DNA of 38,922 nucleotides, from assembly GCA_937916465.1 (NCBI GenBank), contig CALFTK010000041.1, forward strand, positions 1 to 38,922. The letters are read 5' to 3'. Position numbers and translations under genes: made by a program. This DNA comes from an uncultured Bacteroidales bacterium (lineage in GTDB: Bacteria > Bacteroidota > Bacteroidia > Bacteroidales > Bacteroidaceae). Below, in pieces: positions 1 through 8,510 of the stretch. The notes under the pieces were generated by a model, which was not told where the DNA came from, did not search any database, and saw nothing but the letters and a program-made list of their open reading frames with translations. Positions within the stretch are counted from its first letter, which is position 1, and the number at the start of each line of letters is the position of its first letter.

Positions 1-115
1 TTTATAATGCAACAATAATCAGCGCTTTTTTTAATGCAAAACTTCAAGTTAGTTCGTAGTGGAACTTCGAGACAAACTCTTTATTCTTAGCCCTATTACT
101 ACGAATGTAGGGATA
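1..115. other. Intergenic sequence at window edge
   Basis: I see no gene, RNA or clear repeat in these bases. A short weak hairpin (CCCTA ... TAGGG, about 91-112) lies just outside the tRNA-Ser terminator. The stretch may be the downstream region of a gene to the left of the window. Confidence 0.4.
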
Positions 116-149
116 AAAAAACAGACCACTGAAAAGTGATCTGTTTTTT
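116..149 (-). terminator. Intrinsic terminator of tRNA-Ser
   Basis: A stem of about 15 bp with one C/A mismatch (ACAGACCACT / AGTGATCTGT flanked by A and T runs) closes a GAAA loop at 131-134. Read on the minus strand it ends in a T run, and it lies 15 bases past the 3' end of tRNA-Ser, so it most likely ends that transcript. The flanking A and T runs make it potentially bidirectional. Confidence 0.8.
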
Positions 150-163
150 GTTTGCCAAAGTCG

Positions 164-250
164 CGGAAGCTGGGGGATTCGAACCCCCGGTACGGTTACC
201 CGCACGGCAGTTTAGCAAACTGCTGGTTTCAGCCACTCACCCAAACTTCC
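164..250 (-). tRNA. tRNA-Ser (anticodon GCT)
   Basis: Read on the minus strand the 87-base RNA has a 7-bp acceptor stem (GGAAGTT with AGCTTCC), a GGTTCGAATCC T-arm, the anticodon loop TTGCTAA and a long class II variable arm typical of tRNA-Ser. The discriminator base is G, as expected for serine. No CCA end is encoded (CGA follows). It decodes AGC and AGU codons. A TACCTTTG promoter box lies about 38 bases upstream and a terminator hairpin follows. Confidence 0.95.
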
Positions 251-287
251 TTACGGAATCGCTTTAGGCGCGGTTCATTAGCGGGCA

Positions 288-319
288 CAAAGGTAATAAC
301 CATAATTGAACCTTGCAAA
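288..319 (-). promoter_or_regulatory. Bacteroidetes-type promoter for tRNA-Ser
   Basis: On the minus strand the -7 box TACCTTTG occupies 295-288 (consensus TAnnTTTG), and a TTTG -33 element lies at 319-316 with a 20-base spacer. The expected start of transcription falls about 30 bases before the tRNA 5' end at 250. Confidence 0.7.
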
Positions 320-411
320 TTTTAAGATGTTTTTTTAAGAAAAACAACAAATAGACTATTTTGCCGTTTTATGAATATGTGAAATAGTGTGGTCTGAATA
401 GATATAAATAT

Positions 412-419
412 TATCTTTA
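412..419 (+). promoter_or_regulatory. Possible promoter -7 box (TATCTTTA)
   Basis: TATCTTTA differs from the TAnnTTTG consensus only in the last base and sits 24 bases before the start of the cupin-GNAT gene. I see no convincing -33 element. Confidence 0.45.
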
Positions 420-442
420 CAGCCGGAACAAACAAACAGCGA

Positions 443-1810
443 ATGTCAGATATCAATAAAGAACTGCCCAGAGGTTGCAGATTGATAGATTTCCCGGAAT
501 CGGCCGATGATAGAGGTGCTCTGTCATTTGCTGAAGCATCTGTGCATATTCCATTTCAGATAGAACGCGTATTCTGGATATATGGCGTGCCGGAAGATAA
601 AGTAAGAGGTAATCATTCTCATAATGAATCGGCCGAAGTGGTTGTGCCGGTATCAGGCAGTTTTGATATGGTGGTTGACGATGGAAAGTGTAGAAAAACT
701 ATTCATTTGGATTCCCCAAAGCGAGGTATATTGATACCTACAGGAGTGTGGTGTGAACTGCGTTCTTTTGCGCCAGGAACGGTTTGCGTGGTCTTTGCAT
801 CGCATCCGTATAATGCTGCGGGATATACGCACGATTATTCACAGTATTGCAGTGAACAGCTTACTGTGGTGAAATATGATGATTCGCATAAAGTTGAATG
901 GGATGAATTTGTACGCACTTCTAAAAATGGAACCTTTCTTATAGAACGCGGATATATGGATTATCATTCAGACAGATTTGCAGATGTGTCGTTGATGTTC
1001 TACAAAAAAGGTGAATTGATGGCTGTGTTGCCGGCAAACTTCTGTAAAGATGAAGGGACTGTGCAGTCACATGGCGGGTTAACTTACGGTGGTTTAATTC
1101 TCTCTTGCAAAATTACAGCTGTTGAAGCGCTTGAAGTGTTTAGCTGTGCTATAGACTGGATGAAACATGAAATAGGCGCACACAGATGGATATACAAACC
1201 TATTCCTTATATATATTCAAAACTTCCTGCAGAAGAAGATTTGTATGCTCTGTTTCGTTCGGGAGGTGTATTGAAAGCCAGGTCTGTTTCATCGGTAGTA
1301 GATTCTTCAAACAGGCTACCTATGCGAAAACTTAGGCAGCGAGGCATAACAAAGGCTGTAAAGGCGGGGCTGTGTTGTATTGAGGCCGATTTTGATGCCG
1401 ATATAGAAGGCTTTTGGCAAGTGTTGTCAGATGTATTGTCTGTAAAGCATAAAAAGAATCCGGTTCATACAGTAGAAGAGATGAAACTTCTACACTCCAG
1501 ATTCCCTGATAAGATTAAACTCTATGTAGTAAAGAAAGATGGTATTGTAGTGGCGGGAAGTGTTATGTATGTCATGGAACAAGTGGCACATTCTCAATAT
1601 ATAGCAGCATCTGAAGAGGGTAAAAAAAGCGGAGCCTTGGATTTGCTTTTCAATACATTGATAAATGATGTTTTTGCCGATAAACCATATTTTGATTTTG
1701 GTATATCAACAGAAAGTGGCGGCTCTTGGTTGAACGAAGGGCTTATTTTCCAGAAAGAGGGCTTTGGGGCACGTTCGGTAGTGTACGATGCTTACGAAAT
1801 ATTGTTTTAG
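443..1810 (+). CDS. Fusion of WxcM/FdtA-type sugar ketoisomerase-like cupin and GNAT (FemAB-like) acyltransferase domain
   Basis: The 455-residue protein has two modules. Residues 1-140 resemble the WxcM/FdtA/QdtA cupins, which interconvert dTDP-4-keto-6-deoxyhexoses by 3,4-keto isomerisation: the stretch VRGNHSHN gives H58 and H60 at the catalytic His positions of that family, and the cupin motifs VSGSFDMVVDDG and GILIPTGVW follow. Residues 150-455 look like a FemAB/GNAT-type acyltransferase. Together they suggest synthesis of an N-acylated amino-deoxysugar, but no dTDP-sugar pathway partners lie in the window. It sits alone on the plus strand, and its stop overlaps by 4 bases the stop of the convergent glycosyltransferase operon, whose products may use the sugar. 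Family assignment is good; exact reaction is inferred. Confidence 0.8.
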   Translation: MSDINKELPRGCRLIDFPESADDRGALSFAEASVHIPFQIERVFWIYGVPEDKVRGNHSHNESAEVVVPVSGSFDMVVDDGKCRKTIHLDSPKRGILIPTGVWCELRSFAPGTVCVVFASHPYNAAGYTHDYSQYCSEQLTVVKYDDSHKVEWDEFVRTSKNGTFLIERGYMDYHSDRFADVSLMFYKKGELMAVLPANFCKDEGTVQSHGGLTYGGLILSCKITAVEALEVFSCAIDWMKHEIGAHRWIYKPIPYIYSKLPAEEDLYALFRSGGVLKARSVSSVVDSSNRLPMRKLRQRGITKAVKAGLCCIEADFDADIEGFWQVLSDVLSVKHKKNPVHTVEEMKLLHSRFPDKIKLYVVKKDGIVVAGSVMYVMEQVAHSQYIAASEEGKKSGALDLLFNTLINDVFADKPYFDFGISTESGGSWLNEGLIFQKEGFGARSVVYDAYEILF

Positions 1811-2907
1811 TGCTGTTCCCAGAATTTTATATACTGTTCGGCAACTTTTGTAGGAGTATGATGCTTTTCTACATACTCAATACTCTGTCTTTTTAGTTCT
1901 TGCAATCTACTGTTGTCCAGTACTATATCTTTAAGCGTTTTGTATATTTCGTTTCTGTCGCAAGGCAGGTTTATTATAGGGCGTAAACTCTTTTCACCTA
2001 TTGCTAAATATGGTTCTTCTTCGCCTCCTCCGGCTACGACAAGTCCTTGTGACATAGCTAACAGAGAGTTCATGTTTGGGGTTGGTGAATAGAGCTGGTC
2101 TATTAGTATATCGCTTTCGCGCATCAGTTTGCGATAAGTTTCAAAGGGAACATTTTCTACTTTTGTTACCTGACATAAATCCGGTAATTCTTTTTCTATG
2201 CTTAAAAGAATATCCAATAGAATATTGGTTCCCTTAAATTCGCTTCTGCTTTTCTGTATGCCTATAAAGAACCTGGTAACTCCATCGTTCTTTTGTAAAA
2301 ATCTTTCTGCCGGTACAGCTGAATTAACGGGGAATGGTATAAGGCAACTTTTTGTGGGGAATTCGTCTTTGTAGCTCATGTGGTATTCCCAAAGTCCGGC
2401 TATTATGCCATTGCAATCTTCTGCAATATATTGGTTTAGTTGGGCTTTTGGAGAATTGGTCCAATCCTTGACGGCATCAATGTTGTCTTTTACAGCTCTG
2501 AAATTGCCATTGACCATAAGTTCGGAATAGGTGAAAATATTGCCTTGCATACAGGCCTTGACGTAGTAATGGTCCATACCGTATGCTGCCATAAACACCT
2601 TTTTGTTTTGCTTACGTAACCGTTTGTAGTATGGTAATATACGTTCTGCCTTGAACTCTAAAAACATAGGGTTTATAATCTGGACAATATCATAATCTTT
2701 GAATGTTTTAAAGTGCTTCTTTACAAGAAAACTATATTGCAGGGTGTCAAACAGCCCGGTGCTTTTGCGTACTAATGCAATGTCATTTTTGTAACCTTTC
2801 CAGAAATCGCCGTTGCTGGCTACGGTAACAGTGTGGCCTAAACTTCTTAAACCTTCAGCTAAAGTCCAATGAACGTTGCTGTATTCACCTAATAGTAGTA
2901 TTTTCAT
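1807..2907 (-). CDS. GT4-like glycosyltransferase
   Basis: This 366-residue protein starts MKILLLGEYSNVHWTLAEGL, a Rossmann-type N-terminus with a GT-B look, and ends with a region (PNMNSLLAMSQGLVVAGGGE, about 275-300) resembling the donor-binding half of group 1 glycosyltransferases. It probably adds a sugar to a surface polysaccharide or lipid-linked glycan on the cytoplasmic face; donor and acceptor cannot be read. It is the last gene of a three-gene minus-strand operon, and its ATG overlaps the TGA of the preceding gene (ATGA, 2904-2907), indicating translational coupling. Its stop overlaps tail-to-tail with the cupin-GNAT gene. Confidence 0.8.
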   Translation of the reverse strand: MKILLLGEYSNVHWTLAEGLRSLGHTVTVASNGDFWKGYKNDIALVRKSTGLFDTLQYSFLVKKHFKTFKDYDIVQIINPMFLEFKAERILPYYKRLRKQNKKVFMAAYGMDHYYVKACMQGNIFTYSELMVNGNFRAVKDNIDAVKDWTNSPKAQLNQYIAEDCNGIIAGLWEYHMSYKDEFPTKSCLIPFPVNSAVPAERFLQKNDGVTRFFIGIQKSRSEFKGTNILLDILLSIEKELPDLCQVTKVENVPFETYRKLMRESDILIDQLYSPTPNMNSLLAMSQGLVVAGGGEEEPYLAIGEKSLRPIINLPCDRNEIYKTLKDIVLDNSRLQELKRQSIEYVEKHHTPTKVAEQYIKFWEQH

Positions 2908-3884
2908 AGTTTTATCTTTTCAATGTGATGCAAAATTTTAATACCAAATTCTGTTCTCAGTAATAATCTGTACAGAGAATATCTGATAGAGAAATTACTG
3001 TTTGCCAAAGGATATGTCCCTATCTTTTCTAAACAACTGATAGAATGTTGTAAGGTCTCTCTCCATTTTTCGTCTCTTAAAGAAAGACGAATGCAATCTA
3101 ATGTCAATGTGTTGATTTTTCTCTCCAAACCGTTATGTGGCTCTTCTATATGATTGTTCTTGTATTCCAATAGTCTGGCAATTACTTCTGTTGCAATATC
3201 TATGCGTTTTGTTGCTTCTTTATTAAGAGTGTCAACAATTGAACCCTCTCTGGTGTAATATGCATATACAGGAAAATTTGTGAATATTATTGATTGACAG
3301 CAATGTAGTAATCTTGGTGTAAAGTCTTCATCCTCCAGAAAACTGTTTTCTCTGAATCTTAATCCCTCTCTGCTAAGAAAAGCCTTTTTTATTATGAAAC
3401 TGCAACTGCTCCCGGGCAGATTGTGAGTAGCCATAAATTCGTTTCCGGAAATGGCATTGCTGAAACTTATTCTTTTTCTCTTTATAGTTTGGATGGAGTT
3501 GCCTGATACCTGTTTCATTCCATACATCAGAAGTTCAACATTCGCTTTTTTTGCCTTCTCTATGCAGATGGATAAAGTGCCGGGAAAATAGTAGTCATCG
3601 GCATCTAAAAACAGTAAATAATCGCCTCTTGACCTCTCTACACCGTAATTGCGGGCTGCTCCTAAACATCCGTGCGGAATGTTGAAAAACTTTATAGGTA
3701 AATTGCTGTCAAACTCAAATTGAATATTGCGTGGTGGGAATTCTGAACCATCATCAACTACAATTATTTCATAACTATCACACTCTCTCAGCTCTTTTGA
3801 TGCTGAAATGATAGCCCTGTGCAATAATTGTTCTGTCTGAACTGGATTACTTTTGCAATAATATGGAATGATGACAGAAATCAT
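2904..3884 (-). CDS. GT2 family glycosyltransferase
   Basis: A GT-A fold transferase of 326 residues. MISVIIPYYC begins the nucleotide-binding strand, DD at 44-45 and the DADD motif at 94-97 (metal and sugar-nucleotide binding) are present, and GCLGAARNYG is typical of family 2. I chose the ATG at 3884 rather than an upstream in-frame start because it overlaps the TGA of the preceding gene as ATGA, places the conserved SVIIPYY strand at the N-terminus and has a purine-rich stretch (AGGGGGCT) just upstream. The middle gene of the operon; substrate unknown. Confidence 0.85.
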   Translation of the reverse strand: MISVIIPYYCKSNPVQTEQLLHRAIISASKELRECDSYEIIVVDDGSEFPPRNIQFEFDSNLPIKFFNIPHGCLGAARNYGVERSRGDYLLFLDADDYYFPGTLSICIEKAKKANVELLMYGMKQVSGNSIQTIKRKRISFSNAISGNEFMATHNLPGSSCSFIIKKAFLSREGLRFRENSFLEDEDFTPRLLHCCQSIIFTNFPVYAYYTREGSIVDTLNKEATKRIDIATEVIARLLEYKNNHIEEPHNGLERKINTLTLDCIRLSLRDEKWRETLQHSISCLEKIGTYPLANSNFSIRYSLYRLLLRTEFGIKILHHIEKIKL

Positions 3885-4837
3885 AGCCCCCTGTTTTTTG
3901 ATAGAATATTTGTAAATAATCCGGTACCAATGATAGTGGCACAAATGAATTTGAGTCTCTCTTTTGCGGTCAATTTTGTCTTTGTTAAATAGTGTAGCTT
4001 AGGCCTGTTGGCGCCAATAAAAGATGTGGCTGCTGCCAAATATCTGTCATCTGTATTGCTACATCGCTTCAAATCAATAAGTAGGTTGAGACAAGTTGTC
4101 CATATATGAATTACAGATTCTGAATAATTACTCTTTATGGCATAACGTAAAAGAGTGCAGTTATGCCTGAATAACGGTTCCTGATTCTGAAATGAATATT
4201 GGTTTGTAATGCCTGTATTGTTGGCATAGTACAAATATCGGCCGTATGGTGTAAAGCATATACAGTTGGCTTTTTTTATAAGAGTAGGACAGATGGCGGC
4301 ATCTTCAAAACTTTCATTGACAGGAAAACGGGTGGAGTTAAAAAGATGTTTTTTGTAAATTTTGTTACAAGCGTAACAGTGTTGATAACCTTTATGACTA
4401 ACCCATTTGCGAAAAATGTCATCTTCTACAAAAATGGTGTCAAAAAGAATTGTATATGCATTGTGGGCTCCATAATGGACATCAATGGGGTATTCTAATA
4501 GATCGACATTCGGATTGTCTTTTAAGATTTCCATATTTGGAGCGTATGTGTTGGGTGATAGTGCATCGTCAGAATCAACAAAGGTAATATATTCTGATGT
4601 GGCATTATCAATGCCGGTATTTCGTGCTGCACTTAAACCGCCATTCTCTCTTTGGATGACTTTTATTCTATTCTCTTTTTTTGCCCACTCTTTGCAGATG
4701 TCCAGGCTATTATCAGTTGACCCATCGTCAACAAGAATCAATTCAATCTTTGTGAAAGACTGGGAAATAATACTCTCAATACATCGATCTAAGTATTGGG
4801 CACTATTGTAAACAGGTACAACTACTGATAAATGCAT
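3881..4837 (-). CDS. GT2 family glycosyltransferase
   Basis: A 318-residue GT-A transferase with the canonical family 2 N-terminus MHLSVVVPVYNSAQYLDRC, DDGS at 37-40 and DSDD at 88-91, plus GGLSAARNTG for donor binding. It is the first gene of the coupled three-gene operon. The paralogue downstream (2904-3884) shares this layout, so the two probably add successive sugars of one glycan. A promoter box TACTTTTG ends only five bases before the ATG, so the mRNA may have almost no leader. Donor sugar cannot be inferred. Confidence 0.88.
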   Translation of the reverse strand: MHLSVVVPVYNSAQYLDRCIESIISQSFTKIELILVDDGSTDNSLDICKEWAKKENRIKVIQRENGGLSAARNTGIDNATSEYITFVDSDDALSPNTYAPNMEILKDNPNVDLLEYPIDVHYGAHNAYTILFDTIFVEDDIFRKWVSHKGYQHCYACNKIYKKHLFNSTRFPVNESFEDAAICPTLIKKANCICFTPYGRYLYYANNTGITNQYSFQNQEPLFRHNCTLLRYAIKSNYSESVIHIWTTCLNLLIDLKRCSNTDDRYLAAATSFIGANRPKLHYLTKTKLTAKERLKFICATIIGTGLFTNILSKNRGL

Positions 4838-4841
4838 ACTA

Positions 4842-4849
4842 CAAAAGTA
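4842..4849 (-). promoter_or_regulatory. -7 box of glycosyltransferase operon
   Basis: TACTTTTG on the minus strand matches TAnnTTTG exactly. It lies directly before the start codon at 4837, so transcription would begin at or next to the ATG. A TTTG at 4878-4875 is a possible -33 element, although its 25-base spacer is long. Confidence 0.55.
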
Positions 4850-4942
4850 ACTAATATTTGCGATAATTATTTTACAAACGAATAATAATTTGAAAATCTG
4901 TCATATTGTGCGCTTATATTTTTTTAAATAAGGAGAAAGTTT

Positions 4943-4950
4943 TATTTTTG
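4943..4950 (+). promoter_or_regulatory. -7 box of phosphohexomutase gene
   Basis: TATTTTTG matches TAnnTTTG and lies 35 bases before the ATG at 4986. The upstream region is A/T rich without an obvious -33 TTG. Confidence 0.6.
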
Positions 4951-4985
4951 TGCAGAATTGAAAGTATAACCAAAATTATAATGAT

Positions 4986-6725
4986 ATGGACGAATTATTG
5001 AAAATGGTCACAGCCAAGGCAACTGAATGGCTTAGCGAATCTTTTGATGCAGATACACGTGCAGAGGTTAAAGCAATGTTGGATAATGAAGATAAATCCA
5101 GCCTGATAGATGCTTTTTATAAGGATTTGGAATTTGGAACCGGTGGTTTGCGCGGAACAATGGGTGCCGGAACAAACAGAATGAATATCTATACAGTAGG
5201 TATGGCTACACAGGGTCTTGCCAACTATCTGAATATGAATTTTAAGGATTTGAAGCAGATTTCAGTGGTGGTAGGTCATGACTGTAGAAACAATGGTCGT
5301 CTGTATGCAGAGACTGTAGCCAATATTTTTTCAGCAAACGGAATCAAGGTATATCTTTTTGACGATTTAAGACCAACACCGGAAGTATCGTATGCAGTAC
5401 GTTATCTTGGTTGTCAGAGCGGTGTGAATGTAACAGCCAGCCATAATCCAAAAGAATACAACGGATATAAAGCTTATTGGGATGATGGCGCACAGGTGCT
5501 TGCTCCACACGATAAAGGCATAATAGACGAAGTTGCCAAAGTTCGTATTCAGGATGTTAAATTCCAGGGAAATCCTGAACTGATAGAGATTATAGGTGAA
5601 AATATTGATAAGCCATATTTGGATGAAATTAAGGGTATCTGTATAGATCCTGAATTGGTAAAACGTAATAGCAATTTAGGTATAGTCTATACACCGCTGC
5701 ATGGTTGCGGTCGCGTGCTTATACCAAGATCATTGGCAGAATGGGGCTTTACAAACGTACATACAGTACCTGAACAGATGATTCCTGATGGTAATTTCCC
5801 AACAGTGGTTTCTCCAAATCCGGAATATCCGGAAGCACTTACCATGGCATTGGCATTGGCTCGCAAACTGGATGCAGATGTGGTTATGGCTTCCGATCCG
5901 GATGCAGACCGTTTGGGCGTAGCTTGTAAAGACGATAAAGGCGAACTGATACTTCTGAACGGTAATCAGACAGCAATGATATTCCTTTACTACATTATTA
6001 CCCAATATACAAAACTGGGTAAGATGACTGGTAAAGAGTATGTAGTTAAGACCATTGTGACTACAGAAGTAATAACAGAAATTGCAAAGAAAAACAATCT
6101 TGAACTGTTTGATTGCTATACCGGTTTCAAATGGATAGCTAAGGTTATTGCAGACGAAAATGCAAAAGGTAAAAAGTATATAGGCGGTGGCGAAGAGAGC
6201 TTTGGCTTCTTGGCCGAAGACTTTGTACGCGATAAGGATGCAGTATCAGCTTGTAGCTTGATGGCAGAAATAGCAGCTTGGGCTAAAGAGAATGGTAAAA
6301 CCCTGTTTGATTTGCTGCTCGATGCATATATGGAGTATGGTTTTTCACAGGAGAGCGCAGTAAGCGTGGTTAAACCAGGTAAGAGCGGTGCCGATGAAAT
6401 TAAGGCTATGATGGAACAGTTCCGTTCAAATCCTCCAAAATCTTTGGCAGGCGAACCTGTAGTTCTTGTAAAAGACTTCAAACTTATGAAACAGACCGAT
6501 GCAGAAGGTAATGTTTCTGATTTGGATATGCCTGAACCATCGAATGTGCTTCAGTATTTTACAGCTAAAGGCGATAAAGTTTCTGTTCGTCCTTCTGGAA
6601 CTGAACCAAAAATCAAGTTCTATATGGAGGCAAAACTTGATTTGGCTAAGCGTGAAGATTATTACGCAGTGAAAGATGCTGCTATTGCCAAAATAGAGGC
6701 TATCCGTAAGGATTTGGGTGTTTGA
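4986..6725 (+). CDS. pgcA: Phosphoglucomutase/phosphomannomutase (phosphohexomutase family)
   Basis: The 579-residue enzyme interconverts hexose 1- and 6-phosphates, supplying sugar nucleotides and linking glycogen or glycan metabolism to glycolysis in the cytoplasm. All four signatures of the alpha-D-phosphohexomutase superfamily are present: TASHNPKEYNGYK with the phosphoserine at S152, the metal loop DPDADRLG at 305-311, the sugar-binding GGEESFGF near 401-408 and the phosphate-binding RPSGTEPK at 535-542. Length fits the PgcA/PGM2-like subfamily. Its own promoter box is at 4943. The secreted GH43 gene follows after 31 bases and may be partly co-transcribed. Substrate preference (glucose or mannose) is not certain. 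Confidence 0.93.
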   Translation: MDELLKMVTAKATEWLSESFDADTRAEVKAMLDNEDKSSLIDAFYKDLEFGTGGLRGTMGAGTNRMNIYTVGMATQGLANYLNMNFKDLKQISVVVGHDCRNNGRLYAETVANIFSANGIKVYLFDDLRPTPEVSYAVRYLGCQSGVNVTASHNPKEYNGYKAYWDDGAQVLAPHDKGIIDEVAKVRIQDVKFQGNPELIEIIGENIDKPYLDEIKGICIDPELVKRNSNLGIVYTPLHGCGRVLIPRSLAEWGFTNVHTVPEQMIPDGNFPTVVSPNPEYPEALTMALALARKLDADVVMASDPDADRLGVACKDDKGELILLNGNQTAMIFLYYIITQYTKLGKMTGKEYVVKTIVTTEVITEIAKKNNLELFDCYTGFKWIAKVIADENAKGKKYIGGGEESFGFLAEDFVRDKDAVSACSLMAEIAAWAKENGKTLFDLLLDAYMEYGFSQESAVSVVKPGKSGADEIKAMMEQFRSNPPKSLAGEPVVLVKDFKLMKQTDAEGNVSDLDMPEPSNVLQYFTAKGDKVSVRPSGTEPKIKFYMEAKLDLAKREDYYAVKDAAIAKIEAIRKDLGV

Positions 6726-6756
6726 TATTTTAAAAGTTTAAGAAAACAACTTCAAT

Positions 6757-8508
6757 ATGAAAAGAGTGCTGTTGTCTGTTGTCGGACTTATCTCTTTGGG
6801 CGTGGTTTGTGCTCAGGAATCTACCTCTATTTCAGTATGGGAGGGCGATTCACTTGCCGGAACATACAATTTGTATAACGTAGATAGTTTGACATTTCAT
6901 AAGAATGTTGGAACTATGAAAGTGTGGGAAAAGAATGCCAAAGTTGTGGAGTATTCCCAAAGCGAAGTGGATAGTATAACACTCTTCTCTCCGAAAATAG
7001 AGAATACAAATAAGCTTTCATACGAAGAATTGGATGCTATTTTCGACCCGATAGAAATTCCTACAGATGGTTATAAGAGCCGTGTTAAGAGCAATTTTAA
7101 TCCTCTTATGTCTCACGCTTTTGGAGCCGATCCGTTTGCAATGGTTTATGATGGCAGAATATATGTTTATATGTCTGATGACCATAAAACATACAATTCA
7201 GATGGCTCATTAAAGGAGGGTGATTATAGTGATATTAAAAATATCCGCATCATTTCATCGGATGATATGGCTAACTGGACAGACCATGGTGCACAGCCTA
7301 TTGCAGGTAGAAGCCGTTATGAGGAAGACGAACATTATGGCTGGAAAAATAACAATGCCAATTGGGCAAATAACAGTTGGGCTCCGGCAGCAGCATACAA
7401 AATTATTAATGGTAAGGCTAAATTCTTTCTCTATTTTGCAGATAATGGAAGCGGTATAGGTGTTATGACTTCAAGTACCCCTTATGGTCCTTGGACCGAT
7501 CCGCTAAAAAAACAGCTGATATCAAGAAGTACTCCAAATTGTGGAGATGTTACTTGGTTGTTTGATCCGGCAGTATTTGTAGATGATGATGGAAAAGCAT
7601 ATCTCTATTTTGGAGGTGGTGTACCTGATGGTAAAGATGCTAATCCGGGTACAGCCCGTGCCGTTCAGTTGGGCGATGATATGATTTCAATAGTTGGAAC
7701 TCCGGTTAAGTTAAATCCTCCTTATCTGTTTGAAGATTCAGGTATAAACAAAATCGGTGGTAAATATCTCTATAGTTATTGTTCCAACTGGGCGCAAAAT
7801 TCAAATCCCGGTGTGGCAAAAATTGCATATATGAAATCGGATAATCCGTTGGGACCTTTTACATATGTAGGTGCATTTTTTGATAATCCCGGCGGTGCAT
7901 CTTGGGCAGGCGGCGGTGGAAATAATCACCATGCTGTTTGTGAATTCAATGGAAAGTATTACCTCTTCTACCATACACGTGCATTAAAAGGCGCAATGGG
8001 TATTACAGGTGGAGCAGAACTTAGAAGTGCTTGTGTAAGTGAACTGAGTGTAGATACTGTTAATGCAAAGTTTAACTATTTAAGCGCATCGCAGATTACT
8101 GCAAAGGGTGTGAAACAACTGAAAAATCTTGACCCGTTCAAGAAAACTGAAGGTGAAACAATGGCGTGGACAAATTCTATCCAGACAGAGCTTACCATAA
8201 ACAAATGGACAAAGAAGTGTACAGTCACTGCTTATGCCGCAGAACCGGGTGCTTGGATTGGTTTGTCAAACGTGGACTTCAAAAACGGACCTGAATACTT
8301 TACAGCGAAGGTGTCAGGAAAGGGCATATTAAAAGTTTGTAGTTCATATCCGGGAACAGGTCCTGTTTTATGCTACGTGGAATTGCCGGGTGAAGGTAAA
8401 ACAAAAGAGGTTACAGTACCATTGCAAAAAAGTGTAACCGGGGTTAAGAAACTCTTTTTTGTTTTCTCTGAAGCAAATGGTTCTATTGATTATTGGCAGT
8501 TTTATTGA
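6757..8508 (+). CDS. Secreted GH43 glycosidase with C-terminal CBM6-like domain
   Basis: A 583-residue exported enzyme (signal peptide MKRVLLSVVGLISLGVVCAQ), probably releasing xylose or arabinose from xylan or arabinoxylan. The five-bladed propeller of GH43 is marked by the base D125 (GADPFAM), the pKa-modulating D270 (LFDPAVFVDDDGK) and the acid E326 (LFEDSGINK). The last 120 residues end in IDYWQFY and have the beta-sandwich look of CBM6-type xylan-binding modules. Residues 25-78 contain two short repeats, each ending in VDSLTF or VDSITLF, a motif seen in many Bacteroidetes exported proteins. The nucleotidase gene starts 2 bases after the stop, so the two are surely co-transcribed. Confidence 0.9.
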   Translation: MKRVLLSVVGLISLGVVCAQESTSISVWEGDSLAGTYNLYNVDSLTFHKNVGTMKVWEKNAKVVEYSQSEVDSITLFSPKIENTNKLSYEELDAIFDPIEIPTDGYKSRVKSNFNPLMSHAFGADPFAMVYDGRIYVYMSDDHKTYNSDGSLKEGDYSDIKNIRIISSDDMANWTDHGAQPIAGRSRYEEDEHYGWKNNNANWANNSWAPAAAYKIINGKAKFFLYFADNGSGIGVMTSSTPYGPWTDPLKKQLISRSTPNCGDVTWLFDPAVFVDDDGKAYLYFGGGVPDGKDANPGTARAVQLGDDMISIVGTPVKLNPPYLFEDSGINKIGGKYLYSYCSNWAQNSNPGVAKIAYMKSDNPLGPFTYVGAFFDNPGGASWAGGGGNNHHAVCEFNGKYYLFYHTRALKGAMGITGGAELRSACVSELSVDTVNAKFNYLSASQITAKGVKQLKNLDPFKKTEGETMAWTNSIQTELTINKWTKKCTVTAYAAEPGAWIGLSNVDFKNGPEYFTAKVSGKGILKVCSSYPGTGPVLCYVELPGEGKTKEVTVPLQKSVTGVKKLFFVFSEANGSIDYWQFY

Positions 8509-8510
8509 TT

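Noticed and set aside
4199..4811. Two plus-strand frames antisense to the first glycosyltransferase
   Set aside because: Antisense shadows of a gene with intact GT2 motifs.
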